64,000 nt of DNA from positions 40,744,305-40,808,304 of the forward strand of contig CM041115.1 of assembly GCA_023079485.1 (NCBI GenBank), in the 5' to 3' direction. Shown here one piece after another: positions 54,801 to 61,938 of this stretch. Under the pieces are notes generated by a model that saw only the letters and a list, made by a program, of their open reading frames with translations, searched no databases and had not been told where the DNA came from. Every line of letters begins with the position of its first letter. Positions within the stretch are counted from its first letter, which is position 1. This DNA comes from Archilochus colubris. Its lineage: Eukaryota > Chordata > Aves > Apodiformes > Trochilidae. Made by a program: the position numbers and the translations under genes.

Positions 54801-57800
54801 TCCTAAAGGTTGAGACAATAAAAAGCAGATCATTTGTACCCCAGAAAGGAATCAATATATTGAATCACTGCAGATTGTTGTTATTGCTCTTGTGAATCAG
54901 ATGTAATGAATTCATAGTGTAATTAAACACAGAGGCTGAAAAAATAGCATTTAGATCCCATCTCTGCAGATGAATACACTTGGCTGCTTCATACAAGTCT
55001 GCAGTATGGTCATGGCTCTGAACTCACTAATCATTTTTGTTAGCATACGCTTCTTTCTTGCGTTTGCCAAGGGAGATGAAATGATAATCAAAGCTGAGTA
55101 TGTAAAGCACCATAAATGAGGTCTTCAGGACTTAATGTTATTACAGTATTTGAAAGGATATGAGTTTTGAAAAAAATATCTTTCTTTTTTAGAAAAAAAA
55201 AAAGGCAAAAAATACTGCCCATGTCTGTCTTGAACTCTTTAAAATTTTATTTCTCAGGTAAGACAGGAGAATTAATGAATGAATCTTGTGGAGCTCATTG
55301 TGTTTTCAGTGCTAATTAATGTAAAAGCGAATTAAAAAACAAAAAAGCTCTAAACAAATAAAAATGTATATTACCAGGGAGTGCAGGAGAATTCATCCAA
55401 CACCTTATACTTCTATAAATAGTCTGCCTCATGCCTGCCTCAGCCCTGCAACTCATTCTAATTGAGACTCTTAACTTTACTCTATTTATTCTCTGCAACC
55501 TCTGAAGATGTCATAGAAATACGAGTTCTTACTGGAAGCAGAAATTTTCCTTCTGTGCTGTGCAAATACATCCTCCATGTAAAGCATGGAGGGAAGATTT
55601 TAAAAAAAGAAGGAAAGTGTCAATCTGTATATAACATGTGGGCTCCATGTGTTTGAGGCTTATGTTGTGTGAAGGTAACAGCCTGGCTGATTGAATTGAT
55701 TTTGTTGTTAGGTGGACTCCGGCGAGGCAGATCTGGTGGATGAGTCCACATTTGAATCTCAGTACTCTCTAGAGAGTGACATCTTCCAGGCTTCAATGAT
55801 AGCTCTGCATGGCAGTGCCTGCAGCGGTGAGCTGAACAGCTTCTCTCTTCCATTGTCAACTCCCAAGGTAAAAAGGAGGATGTTTCTGTTGATGACAAAC
55901 TTCAATTATGTGTGTGAAATTGCTGGATTATTACATATGTGTTTTATGTCACCCATGTTCAAACTGCACTGTTTGTTACCAGATTAAAGTGCAGTTTTGG
56001 TTAGGGTAGTGCTGGTGTATTTCAGACTTCTGTGTTGAAGAGAGATGCAGCTAGGACGTCGAAAGCTTGTATTTTGTGTAGACAGATAAAATATGGTGAG
56101 ATGTTTGTAGTGATAAAGATGTGGTTAGCAGCCGGTTACAAAAACTTGTTACTACTTGATAGCACAGTAAAGAGTGATAGCACAAATTAACTGCATTATC
56201 CTACAGTATTTTATCTATCAAAAGCAAGAGTAAATTTTCATCATAAGCTATTTGAAGCTTTTATGTTTCATAGTGAGTTCGCTAATTCATTTGCTGTGTG
56301 CTTGAATTAAATGTTAGTAATTATGCTATAATTAAAAGTAAATCTGTATATCTCAAATCTCTGGTTACTAGAAATTCCTATTTAAAGTCAATAAATTAAT
56401 ATATAAGTTCTTTAAAAGTATTACAAAGATCAGAATGCTTTTTCTTGATGGTCACATACCCATAATGACTTGATTGTTTTTATCAGAGGTTGTGTTTAGT
56501 TTCTCTCCAAAGTTTTTAATGCTCCTTTTTCTTAGCAATTTATCAATTTATTTGCTGATCCAGAGTCTTCCAAGTATTTTCTCCTAGTAGACATCTTTCA
56601 AAGCAGTATTACAGGTGTTTCTTTCTAGAGTGTGTAGTCTGTGGTCTTGTAAAGAGTAGCTGCTGCTTTTTCCTCCACACCTGAGCTGAAATAAATTCCT
56701 TTATCCCTTTTGGAATACGTTCAGCCCTTACAAGGCACTGGTTGGAAAGCTAAATTAATCTTGTAATGGTTTCTCCTAATCCACAGAGCAGCAAATCTCT
56801 GCTGTGCCACTGGGACAGATTGCATTGTATAACTCTGTAATTGTTACTTAAACGGATTATGCATTTTCCATGCTGAGAAGCGTTTTATGAGATAGAGGCT
56901 GGATTTACATTATATATCACGCTGAGGCTTTAAAAAGTCTTAAGTTATTTTTATCATTGACTTAAAGATAGCTTTCATTTACATGTCTTTTTAAAGATTA
57001 TGGTCTTGATTTCTCAGTGTTCCTCAGTGTCTCAGTTTCTTCATACGCCGGTATGAAGTGACTATTAAGTTCCTGTTAAGTAACATTTTTTACTTTGCAG
57101 TTGTGAGGGATTTGACAAAGTAAACATAGAAAGACATTTTTAAAAGACTCATAAAAGAATTTTGAAGCAAGAAAAATGGAATAAAAATGAAAAAAAAAAA
57201 TCCCTATTAGATATTACGAGGAATACAGAGATAATTTTGCTTACTTCTGACTGTGTAACAAGGAACGGTTTCTCAGTGCCTTTGGTATCACTTTGGCATC
57301 ACTACTATAGTTACAAATTCTTGAAACCAAAAATTACGGCATTGGCTTTTTGTTAAGTGAGGCAAAAATAAAAAGGGGCACGTCCAGCAATGCTAATGGC
57401 ACATGGAATAAATGTTAAATATAATCTGAGTCGTTTTTTCACTGATTTGGTTATGGACACGAGTCAGACTTAAAAGTTGAAATCCCAGCTTTATTTGAAT
57501 GAATAACTAATGAAATAACTTAAACAGATTTTTAGTCCCGGTCTTCTGCTCTTCAAAAGCTAGGAAATTATTTCTTTAATTAAATTATATAGATTAGTTG
57601 CATTTAGGGTTTGCTCTGTCTGAATTGTCTTCTGAAATGTAGCTTAAAACGAGTGTTTACAGGTCAACCTTTTTTTTATGGCTGGGGACAGAACAAGCAG
57701 ATATGCATTTCATGCAGCATGAGGACAACGAATTCTGAAGGCCCATTCTAGAAAATGTTGTGAAATAACCCAAAATCCAGGGAAACATGTTTTTCCCACA

Positions 57801-60800
57801 TTTTGTAAGAGGAAAGAAGGATTAATTAGTAGGATCTGTGGATAACAGTTAAGAGGGATAGATAGATACTCTTGTGACTATGTTTAGTACATCAGAGAGA
57901 ATTTCATAATATTGATAGAGCCCTAAGTCCAACCTCTAAACAGTTCATCCATCTTTCTAATATCTCATGGTGTACCTGTTTTTAAAATGACTTATTCTGA
58001 AAGCTCAGCTAGAGAATATTTGAAGGCTTGGTGGTGGGTTTTTTTGTCTTTTTGTTTTGTTTGTTTGGTGTTTTTTTTTTCCTTGTTGCTTGATTGTTTT
58101 TTTTCCCAGAAGGTTGTGATTACTGAAATCTCTTAAAATATTTGAATGCAGTATCTTGTAATCTTGAAAGTCTGAACAAATTTTCTGTCCAGAATTTAAT
58201 CCTAGTTCTGCAGCCATAATAGATACACTTGCAGTTAAGTACTAATTGCTAAGATTCTGTAATTGCATCACTGTTTTTTAATTGTAGACACAGTTGAAAA
58301 TTTCCATGCTATTTTTCTTTTCTGAGAAATTACTTACTTTTCCCTCTTTTTGTGGAAGAAATATCTAAATATGTTTCTACTTAGTTAAATGGACTGTTAG
58401 TTTGCATGCCCATTGTTTGAGCTGCTAAGTGTTTTGAAAGTAAACACTTTGGTCTTGTGAAGTTCTGCCTGAGAAAGGCAATTGGATGTTTTCAAAACTT
58501 GCTGGAGTTACATTTAATTTGAGAATAGATGTCACTTTGCTGAAGCTAATGGATATTTATTGATAAATATCAAATTAGAATTTGGCTGTCTGCAGTAACT
58601 TTATTTTCATTGATTTTTGGTATTTTAAACCAGAATAAATTGTCTGAGGAATCAAGTAGATTTTATAGTAAAATGCCTGTAGGGATTTACTGAAGACACT
58701 GCTTTTGCAACAAATGTGTTTAAGCTCTGTGAGATTAATTTCTGTGTAAGATTTTTATTATGAATTATACTTTTAAATTATACTACAAAAGAATATTGCT
58801 TGTTCATTGTATCCTGTGTTTAACAGTCTGTTGAAGTGGAATATTCAAATGCTACAGCTGATCTCCCAGTATCTGACAAGAATCTGTTCAACATGGATCC
58901 AAGTCAGAGAGTGAGAGAGCAGAAATCCGTGGTGGGCAATAATTTGGAAACTGCAGCTGAAAAGGATAATCTGCCTCTGGATGTTTCAGATCTCAACCAA
59001 AATGAAAGTGAAAATGTAGCAACATGGACTGGATCTGAGACAACAGCAGAAATTGCACTAAATGAAACCACCATGCAGCTTGATCCCAGTGGAAAAGTAA
59101 AGATTTTTTTTTGTTTTCAAATAATAATTAAAAAATACTATGGAAAGGCCATACTAAACCATGCAGTCTCCTACAGAAATTGACCCTGGCTAACATCCAT
59201 ACATGTTTCTTTGTTTATAAATGTCCATCGTAAGTGATAGCTCATGTCAAAATGTAGATTTAGACCTATCTAAAGCAGGAGGTGAGTTACAGTGTCAGCA
59301 TAGTCATCTCTTAGAGACCGGTGGTAGAGGGATTTATAGAAGTCTGCTCGTGACTCACAGCAGCAGACACTGCTGGAGCACAGCTGTACCTGTTGGGCAA
59401 TGAGGGGGACATTTCTTATCCCTGTTAACCTCTGCAGAGGCATGGATGCAAGGAGGAGTGGCACAGTAGGAAACAAGGTCTGGGAAGCCAAGGGAGAGTG
59501 GTGTGAAAGACTTGCATCCTGGTGCTCATGCAAGCCTGTGCACTCCAGCTCACAAACTGGGCTATGATGCCATAGTGTGCAAGCATAAAATCCCTTCATA
59601 TGACAGTGAGTGCAACAGGTTTCTTTTTTCTTCCATTCAAAGATTTATTAAGTAGTTCTAAAACGAGCTGCAATTCCTTACAAAATTTGTTACCTCAGCA
59701 CTGGCAGATTGTTATATGTCTGTGGTGAACTGGTCTGAGAGCCCTTGGATTCATCCCACTACTTTTGAGAGCATAACTGATGTTCTGAAATTAAGTGTGT
59801 ACTTTGTGGTATATCTGCTACATTACCTGTTAAGACAGAAACTTCATGTAAATTGGTTTGATCTTCAATAGAATGACTTTCCCAATGTCTGTGGAAGAAG
59901 TCTGTATTAATTATGTGCCTGGCTTTTGTATAAGGTAAGATGCGTTAAGGTCAGTATGTCCAATCTTCTTTTTTATCTTAGTTTTCTGAATTGATGTTAT
60001 TTTCCCTTCTGTTAGGATCAAGTGCTTTTAATGGAAAAGAGATGCCCGTTATCTTTGCAAGGAAATTCCACAACTCCAAATTCAGTCAAAAATATGTACG
60101 AGAAGACCATAACTATTGCAAAAGGAAACTCAAGTCTAGGTAAAGTAGCTAAGATTTTTTTGTAGCTTGCTCAGGAATGTGGTTTTCTGTTTTTCTCAAA
60201 CATTTCTTACTTTCTCACTGAAGACTAACCACTTTTGATTTACTGGGGAAAGTGTAACAGGATATTAATTCCTTGCTGTTCTTGCCCTGTTTGTCTTTGA
60301 TGGTAGTGGGTCCATATACTGTCACTATAAACACATAACTATACAGTCTTACTGAGAACTTTTTTCCCTAAAGGAGTTCAGTCACTCATAAATGTTTAAA
60401 TTAAATTTTACTATCATTTTTAGTGTCTATGTTTATATAATATGGTCGAAGAAAAAGATCTGGCCAAGAAATGCTTTAGAAGAGCACTTTGGTCAAAGAA
60501 CTTCAGACCAGTCTTTCTCACATATATAAACACAAAATTATGTTGCATTCTGAGGGTTGTCAAAAAGATCTAAACAAGCTGTTTACTTCCTTGCTATGTA
60601 TTTGTGCTTGTATCTTAAGTGCCTCAGTTTTTTTAACAATCTGAAAATGTATTAAAATACACTTAATAGGTAGTGTTTTTAGCTCAATTGTTTTATAATT
60701 TTGTAGAGGATCTCAGAGTTTTAAATATCTGTAATCTGCTGTTTCCTGAGAATACTGAATAGAGACACATTTCGGGGTAAACGGGCACAACAGGTGGAAA

Positions 60801-61938
60801 CATATTTCTGTGTCCACTCCTGGTCTCTGGAGCAGCCGTAGACAGTGTGATGAAAAACACAGGGGTAGTAATAGTCTTTTTCTAACAGCCTGTGTGTGCT
60901 CTGGCCTGGGAAGCTGCCTGGGCAGCAACCAATTCACTCACATGATTACACTGCTTTTAAATTTTATTTTTAGAAGAGGACCTAAATCAAGATCCGTGAA
61001 TGTTGTTGAAAGCTGCAGCTGCATCTGTTTTTTGCACTGAGAACTGGCACTTCTTTTTCCTTTTAAAGATGTCACCTATAGCTTGCAACAGGGTTTCAAA
61101 TCCAGCCACAGCTGGAGCTCTAACTTCCTGATAGTGATTTTTAAAAGGGAAGAGGATAGAGCACCCTCATGCAAAAAGAGCTGCAAATGCCATTGTTCTG
61201 TGTGATTCAGTTGGCAACTCGACAGCAGCATTTGCATTTTTAACCTGAAACTGTAGCTGTCTAAATTTTGATGACAGCCTTGCAACTTGTTTTAATGAGA
61301 ATGTCAGCATTGAAATGGAAGGTGATGATTTTGTGCAGTTACACAAGCCTCACTGATACTGTTGTTTATTACTGGCTTAACCAAGCAGCAAAGTTTGTGT
61401 ATAAAGTGACGTATAAAGGCAGTGAATCATCAAGAAGAGTGGTAAATTTGACTGCCTTTAAGCAATTTTATTATCTTTTTTGTTTCTGCTTCAATTTTCC
61501 ACTGTCTTAGTTTTTGGTTTTTTTTTATATTGAGCCTAAATGATGCAAGGTAGAGATAGTTGTGCCCTACTGGAGAAAAGGAAGTGCAAGTGAGAATAAG
61601 ACCAATGTTTATAGGCTTGCTGACACTGGCAGATGAGCTGGCTAGCTTTTACATTCCTTCCCCCAGGTTACCTTTCTTCTTCTTGGCACTCAGAGACGGA
61701 GCTCGAAGATATTATTAATTGTTTTGTTTTTCACTATAGGGATGACAGTAAGTTCCAATAAAGATGGCTCAGGAATGATAGTCCGCAGTGTCATCCACGG
61801 AGGCTCAATAAGTCGTGATGGACGAATCGGTGTGGGGGACTGCATCCTGTCCATTAATGAAGAGTCAACCACTAATTTAACCAATGCACAAGCCCGGGCT
61901 ATGCTAAGAAGGCATTCACTCATAGGACCAGAGATAAA
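21703..61938 (+). CDS. MPDZ: MPDZ (MUPP1) multi-PDZ scaffold, 5' part, 20 joined coding exons
   Basis: Overall CDS, partial at the 3' end. Exons: 21701-21885, 29151-29369, 30284-30423, 32339-32552, 34465-34593, 35733-35936, 38723-38837, 41206-41294, 42709-42904, 44249-44338, 45737-45816, 47008-47154, 47762-47929, 48822-49007, 51674-51883, 53458-53574, 55712-55867, 58827-59096, 60016-60139, 61740-61938. Every junction keeps frame with GT..AG borders, giving 1,078 codons plus two bases. The protein has an L27 domain, then PDZ1-5 and most of PDZ6. Established for the family: MPDZ is a cytoplasmic scaffold at tight junctions and synapses; its L27 domain pairs with PALS1, and its PDZ domains bind C-terminal tails of claudins, JAMs and receptors. 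The paralogue PATJ also has an N-terminal L27 and many PDZ domains, but the L27 sequence, the linkers and domain spacing fit MPDZ as I recall it. Seven further PDZ domains are expected beyond the window. Confidence 0.96.
21886..29150 (+). other. MPDZ: MPDZ intron 2
   Basis: A 7.3 kb intron between L27 and the first linker exon, ending in TCTTTCACAG. It contains a sense-oriented CR1 fragment at about 22,765-23,173. A moderately GC-rich patch at 24,200-24,460 may be an old degraded repeat that I cannot name. Nothing else is recognisable. Confidence 0.9.
22765..23173 (+). mobile_element. CR1 LINE 3' fragment in MPDZ intron 2
   Basis: Sense-oriented avian CR1 3' end. Landmarks are GACTGAGAGAACTGGGG, GAGAACAGAAGGCTGAGAGG, CAGTAATAGGACAAGGAATA, ATGGGTTTAAACTGGA, GAGGAGAAACTTCTTTACTGT, CAGGCTTCCCAGGGAGGTTG, GGACTAGATGATCTTTCAAG, and the tail CATTCTGTGATTCTATGATTG. 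It appears to be a different CR1 subtype from the copy at 2,685, judged by the diagnostic central part. The 5' boundary is approximate. The open frames inside it (22871-23119 + and 22944-23153 -) are not genes. Confidence 0.92.
29151..29369 (+). CDS. MPDZ: MPDZ exon 3: L27-PDZ1 linker
   Basis: A 219-nt phase 0-0 exon, 73 codons (residues 62-134), between TTTCACAG and a GTAAGC donor. It encodes the linker between L27 and PDZ1, with a conserved C-terminal part ([19 protein letters not shown]) that resembles the INGKP...FDQLIKNM stretch recalled from mammalian MPDZ. The middle, rich in H, N, S and Q, is less conserved. No domain is expected. Confidence 0.93.
29370..30283 (+). other. MPDZ: MPDZ intron 3
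   Basis: 0.9 kb intron with a GTAAGC donor and a long T-rich acceptor (TTTTTTACTGAACAG). No embedded feature seen. Confidence 0.93.
30284..30423 (+). CDS. MPDZ: MPDZ exon 4: first half of PDZ1
   Basis: A 140-nt exon, phase 0 in and phase 2 out, residues 135-181 with the last Arg codon split. It starts PDZ1 with [24 protein letters not shown] is the carboxylate-binding loop that grips the ligand C-terminus. The exon ends just after GSVAHR, before the helix A region. In the family, PDZ1 of MPDZ has been reported to bind the proteoglycan NG2. Confidence 0.96.
30424..32338 (+). other. MPDZ: MPDZ intron 4
   Basis: 1.9 kb intron with a GTAAGA donor. It is T-rich upstream of TTTGTAACAG. Nothing else recognised. 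Confidence 0.93.
32339..32552 (+). CDS. MPDZ: MPDZ exon 5: second half of PDZ1 and linker
   Basis: A 214-nt exon, phase 2 in and phase 0 out, residues 181-252. It completes the split Arg and gives [19 protein letters not shown], then the helix B region ([13 protein letters not shown]) whose first His is the usual class-I ligand contact. PDZ1 closes at VQLVVARG near residue 226. The Ser-rich linker [16 protein letters not shown] follows and is nearly identical to the mammalian protein as I recall it. The donor is the strong GTGAGT. Confidence 0.96.
32553..34464 (+). other. MPDZ: MPDZ intron 5
   Basis: 1.9 kb intron from GTGAGT to CCATTCCTTTTAG. Overlapping short frames near 32,630-32,940 have no recognisable domain and are not supported as exons. 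Confidence 0.93.
34465..34593 (+). CDS. MPDZ: MPDZ exon 6: first half of PDZ2
   Basis: A 129-nt phase 0-0 exon, 43 codons, residues 253-295. It contains [20 protein letters not shown] with the GLGF loop and ends after ILPGGVADQ, the same structural point at which PDZ1 is split. The donor is GTAAAT. Confidence 0.96.
34594..35732 (+). other. MPDZ: MPDZ intron 6
   Basis: 1.1 kb intron ending in TCCATTCTCCAG. No embedded feature seen. Confidence 0.93.
35733..35936 (+). CDS. MPDZ: MPDZ exon 7: second half of PDZ2 and proline-rich linker
   Basis: A 204-nt phase 0-0 exon, 68 codons, residues 296-363. It begins [18 protein letters not shown] and closes PDZ2 at VKLVIARG (about residue 339). The helix B start is [11 protein letters not shown]. 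The rest is a proline-rich linker (residues 344-361, including [13 protein letters not shown]), which is richer in proline than the corresponding mammalian segment as I recall it. The donor is GTAAGC. Confidence 0.95.
38027..38085. repeat. 26-bp tandem duplication in intron 7
   Basis: Two adjacent 26-base copies (38027-38052, 38053-38078), sharing a TAAGTATCTG core and ending in a partial third copy, with a few substitutions between them. Confidence 0.85.
38138..38236. repeat. AAGAAG-rich tandem and inverted repeats in intron 7
   Basis: Repeated TTTAAAGAAGAAG(AAG) units alternate with GTTGACTTC. The perfect 14-base palindrome CTTCTTTAAAGAAG lies at 38150-38163, and a further arm, GAGCTTCTTTAATG, follows near 38224. 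The single strand could fold on itself. Confidence 0.8.
38723..38837 (+). CDS. MPDZ: MPDZ exon 8: start of PDZ3
   Basis: A 115-nt exon, phase 0 in and phase 1 out, residues 364-401. After a short acidic linker, PDZ3 starts at [19 protein letters not shown]; the ligand loop is GLGI rather than GLGF. It ends at GDKTS with a GTAATG donor, and the split codon becomes Glu with the next exon. Confidence 0.95.
38838..41205 (+). other. MPDZ: MPDZ intron 8
   Basis: 2.4 kb intron. A T-rich tract with a 16-base T run (41095-41110) lies near its 3' end, then TTTTTTCATCCCAG. Nothing else recognised. Confidence 0.93.
41206..41294 (+). CDS. MPDZ: MPDZ exon 9: middle of PDZ3
   Basis: An 89-nt exon, phase 1 in and phase 0 out, residues 402-431. 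It reads [20 protein letters not shown] then [10 protein letters not shown], the central strands of PDZ3. The donor is the consensus GTAAGT. Confidence 0.96.
41295..42708 (+). other. MPDZ: MPDZ intron 9
   Basis: 1.4 kb intron, T-rich near 42,641-42,668 and ending in TTTTTAATCCTGCAG. No embedded feature seen. Confidence 0.93.
42709..42904 (+). CDS. MPDZ: MPDZ exon 10: end of PDZ3 and linker
   Basis: A 196-nt exon, phase 0 in and phase 1 out, residues 432-496. It gives [20 protein letters not shown] and closes PDZ3 at VRLTLIRRG (about residue 464). An acidic, poorly conserved linker toward PDZ4 follows. The donor is GTAATG after AAAG. Confidence 0.95.
42905..44248 (+). other. MPDZ: MPDZ intron 10
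   Basis: 1.3 kb intron ending in TTCTTCTTTTTCCAG. It includes a short imperfect duplication of CAGGC...TTTATTTGTATATA near 43,360-43,405. Confidence 0.9.
44249..44338 (+). CDS. MPDZ: MPDZ exon 11: small linker exon, possible cassette
   Basis: A 90-nt exon, phase 1 in and phase 1 out, residues 497-526. It encodes a low-complexity S/T/E/Q-rich linker ([15 protein letters not shown]...) between PDZ3 and PDZ4. The acceptor is strong (TTTTTCCAG). The donor CAG|GTTCAT is weak. Frame is kept whether it is included or skipped. The sequence is not conserved enough for me to align it confidently, so exon status rests on frame, length and splice sites. Confidence 0.75.
44339..45736 (+). other. MPDZ: MPDZ intron 11
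   Basis: 1.4 kb intron with a 21-base A run at 45304-45324. It ends at ACTTTCTAG. A further CCAG eight bases downstream (45741-45744) would break frame, so the first AG is preferred. Confidence 0.85.
45304..45324. repeat. poly(A) run, 21 bases
   Basis: Uninterrupted A tract in intron 11. No retroposed gene or SINE body is recognisable in front of it. Confidence 0.85.
45737..45816 (+). CDS. MPDZ: MPDZ exon 12: linker end and start of PDZ4
   Basis: An 80-nt exon, phase 1 in and phase 0 out, residues 527-553. It encodes a short helix-prone segment leading to [13 protein letters not shown], which matches the LTKWQRIMGINYEIV region recalled from mammals, with Ser in place of Ile. The donor is GTAGGT; a second GT follows four bases later. 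Confidence 0.93.
45817..47007 (+). other. MPDZ: MPDZ intron 12
   Basis: 1.2 kb intron ending in CAATCTTACTGTAG. Nothing else recognised. Confidence 0.93.
47008..47154 (+). CDS. MPDZ: MPDZ exon 13: core of PDZ4
   Basis: A 147-nt phase 0-0 exon, 49 codons, residues 554-602. It holds the ligand loop SGLGISLEA, then [20 protein letters not shown] and LFSGDELLE. The sequence is very close to the mammalian protein as recalled. The donor is GTAAGA. Confidence 0.96.
47155..47761 (+). other. MPDZ: MPDZ intron 13
   Basis: The shortest intron, 0.6 kb. It has a 16-base direct repeat with 20-base period at 47403-47438. It ends in TTTCTTTGTTGAG, an uncommon GAG acceptor. Confidence 0.9.
47403..47438. repeat. 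20-bp period direct repeat in intron 13
   Basis: AAAGTATTAAGATTTA occurs twice, at 47403-47418 and 47423-47438, identical and separated by four bases. It looks like a small recent duplication. Confidence 0.9.
47762..47929 (+). CDS. MPDZ: MPDZ exon 14: end of PDZ4 and linker
   Basis: A 168-nt phase 0-0 exon, 56 codons, residues 603-658. It begins [20 protein letters not shown] and closes PDZ4 at VTMVCC (residues 627-632). The His of NHKDV lies at the start of helix B, typical of class-I PDZ domains. An acidic linker ends in LTEK. The acceptor is GAG and the donor is the weak AAG|GTATTT. Confidence 0.94.
47930..48821 (+). other. MPDZ: MPDZ intron 14
   Basis: 0.9 kb intron with a GT-rich microsatellite at about 48398-48425 and a TTTTTCCTAG acceptor. 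The minus-strand open frames at 47,919-48,393 have no recognisable domain. Confidence 0.92.
48398..48425. repeat. imperfect (GT)n microsatellite
   Basis: Alternating GT/GC units with a TATGTTT interruption in intron 14; likely polymorphic in length. Confidence 0.8.
48822..49007 (+). CDS. MPDZ: MPDZ exon 15: linker and start of PDZ5
   Basis: A 186-nt phase 0-0 exon, 62 codons, residues 659-720. It carries a linker that includes [11 protein letters not shown] and [16 protein letters not shown]5 then starts at [20 protein letters not shown] with a GLGF loop. The donor is GTAACT. Confidence 0.95.
49008..51673 (+). other. MPDZ: MPDZ intron 15
   Basis: 2.7 kb intron ending in CATCTTATTTATTAG. I see no exon, RNA gene or recognisable transposon in it. 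Confidence 0.92.
51674..51883 (+). CDS. MPDZ: MPDZ exon 16: rest of PDZ5
   Basis: A 210-nt phase 0-0 exon, 70 codons, residues 721-790. It contains [31 protein letters not shown] and the helix B segment [13 protein letters not shown], and ends PDZ5 at [10 protein letters not shown]. It is the longest uninterrupted PDZ exon in the window and is nearly identical to the mammalian protein as recalled. The donor is the consensus GTAAGT. Confidence 0.96.
51884..53457 (+). other. MPDZ: MPDZ intron 16
   Basis: 1.6 kb intron with a strong acceptor (CGTTCTTTCTGCAG). Nothing else recognised. Confidence 0.93.
53458..53574 (+). CDS. MPDZ: MPDZ exon 17: PDZ5-PDZ6 linker, part 1
   Basis: A 117-nt phase 0-0 exon, 39 codons, residues 791-829. 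It starts [13 protein letters not shown], matching the mammalian [13 protein letters not shown], and then diverges. The donor is GTTAGT. There is no known domain; being symmetric, it could be skipped without loss of frame. Confidence 0.92.
53575..55711 (+). other. MPDZ: MPDZ intron 17
   Basis: 2.1 kb intron with A-rich tracts near 53,788-53,810 and 55,190-55,205. It ends in TGATTTTGTTGTTAG. Confidence 0.92.
55712..55867 (+). CDS. MPDZ: MPDZ exon 18: PDZ5-PDZ6 linker, part 2
   Basis: A 156-nt phase 0-0 exon, 52 codons, residues 830-881. It contains [19 protein letters not shown], matching the [19 protein letters not shown] stretch of mammalian MPDZ, then a Ser-rich segment ending LPLSTPK. The donor is GTAAAA. 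Confidence 0.93.
55868..58826 (+). other. MPDZ: MPDZ intron 18
   Basis: 3.0 kb AT-rich intron with a T/G-rich stretch at about 58,036-58,080. It ends in ATCCTGTGTTTAACAG. I looked for an additional linker exon and found none that fits. Confidence 0.9.
58827..59096 (+). CDS. MPDZ: MPDZ exon 19: PDZ5-PDZ6 linker, part 3
   Basis: The longest coding exon here: 270 nt, phase 0-0, 90 codons, residues 882-971. It encodes an acidic, N/E/S/T-rich, probably disordered linker. Only short matches to mammalian MPDZ are apparent ([12 protein letters not shown] near ENTIVWTES, and DPSGK near DSAGK), but the total length up to those anchors is about the same. Splice borders TTTAACAG and AAA|GTAAAG and the open frame support it. 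Confidence 0.9.
59097..60015 (+). other. MPDZ: MPDZ intron 19
   Basis: 0.9 kb intron ending in TATTTTCCCTTCTGTTAG. No embedded feature supported. Confidence 0.92.
60016..60139 (+). CDS. MPDZ: MPDZ exon 20: linker end and first strand of PDZ6
   Basis: A 124-nt exon, phase 0 in and phase 1 out, residues 972-1012. The linker ends NMYEK and PDZ6 starts with [12 protein letters not shown], the Gly codon being split with the next exon. The ligand loop is SSLGM, so the first Gly of GLGF is replaced by Ser. [13 protein letters not shown] in mammalian MPDZ is the clear match. Confidence 0.95.
60140..61739 (+). other. MPDZ: MPDZ intron 20
   Basis: 1.6 kb intron ending in GTTTTTCACTATAG. No embedded feature supported. 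Confidence 0.92.
61740..61938 (+). CDS. MPDZ: MPDZ exon 21: most of PDZ6 (last exon in window)
   Basis: A 199-nt exon, phase 1 in and phase 2 out, covering the split Gly1013 through Ile1078 plus two bases of Lys1079. It contains [35 protein letters not shown] and the helix B region [11 protein letters not shown], ending SLIGPEI(K). Here helix B begins with Asn rather than His, a difference from class-I domains such as PDZ1. The consensus GTAAGT donor shows the gene continues; the final PDZ6 strand is in the next exon. Confidence 0.96.

Noticed and set aside
55462..55656. Open frame containing EDVIEIRV just before exon 18, reminiscent of the KDVIEN start of a mammalian MPDZ linker segment
   Set aside because: It precedes exon 18, so the order is wrong, it lacks a matching splice context, and the similarity is only four or five residues. 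Exon 18 joins exon 19 in frame without it.
21701..61938. Assignment to PATJ (INADL) instead of MPDZ
   Set aside because: PATJ shares the L27 plus multi-PDZ plan, but the L27 sequence, the [16 protein letters not shown] linker, [10 protein letters not shown] and the PDZ spacing agree with MPDZ as recalled. A protein search would settle it.
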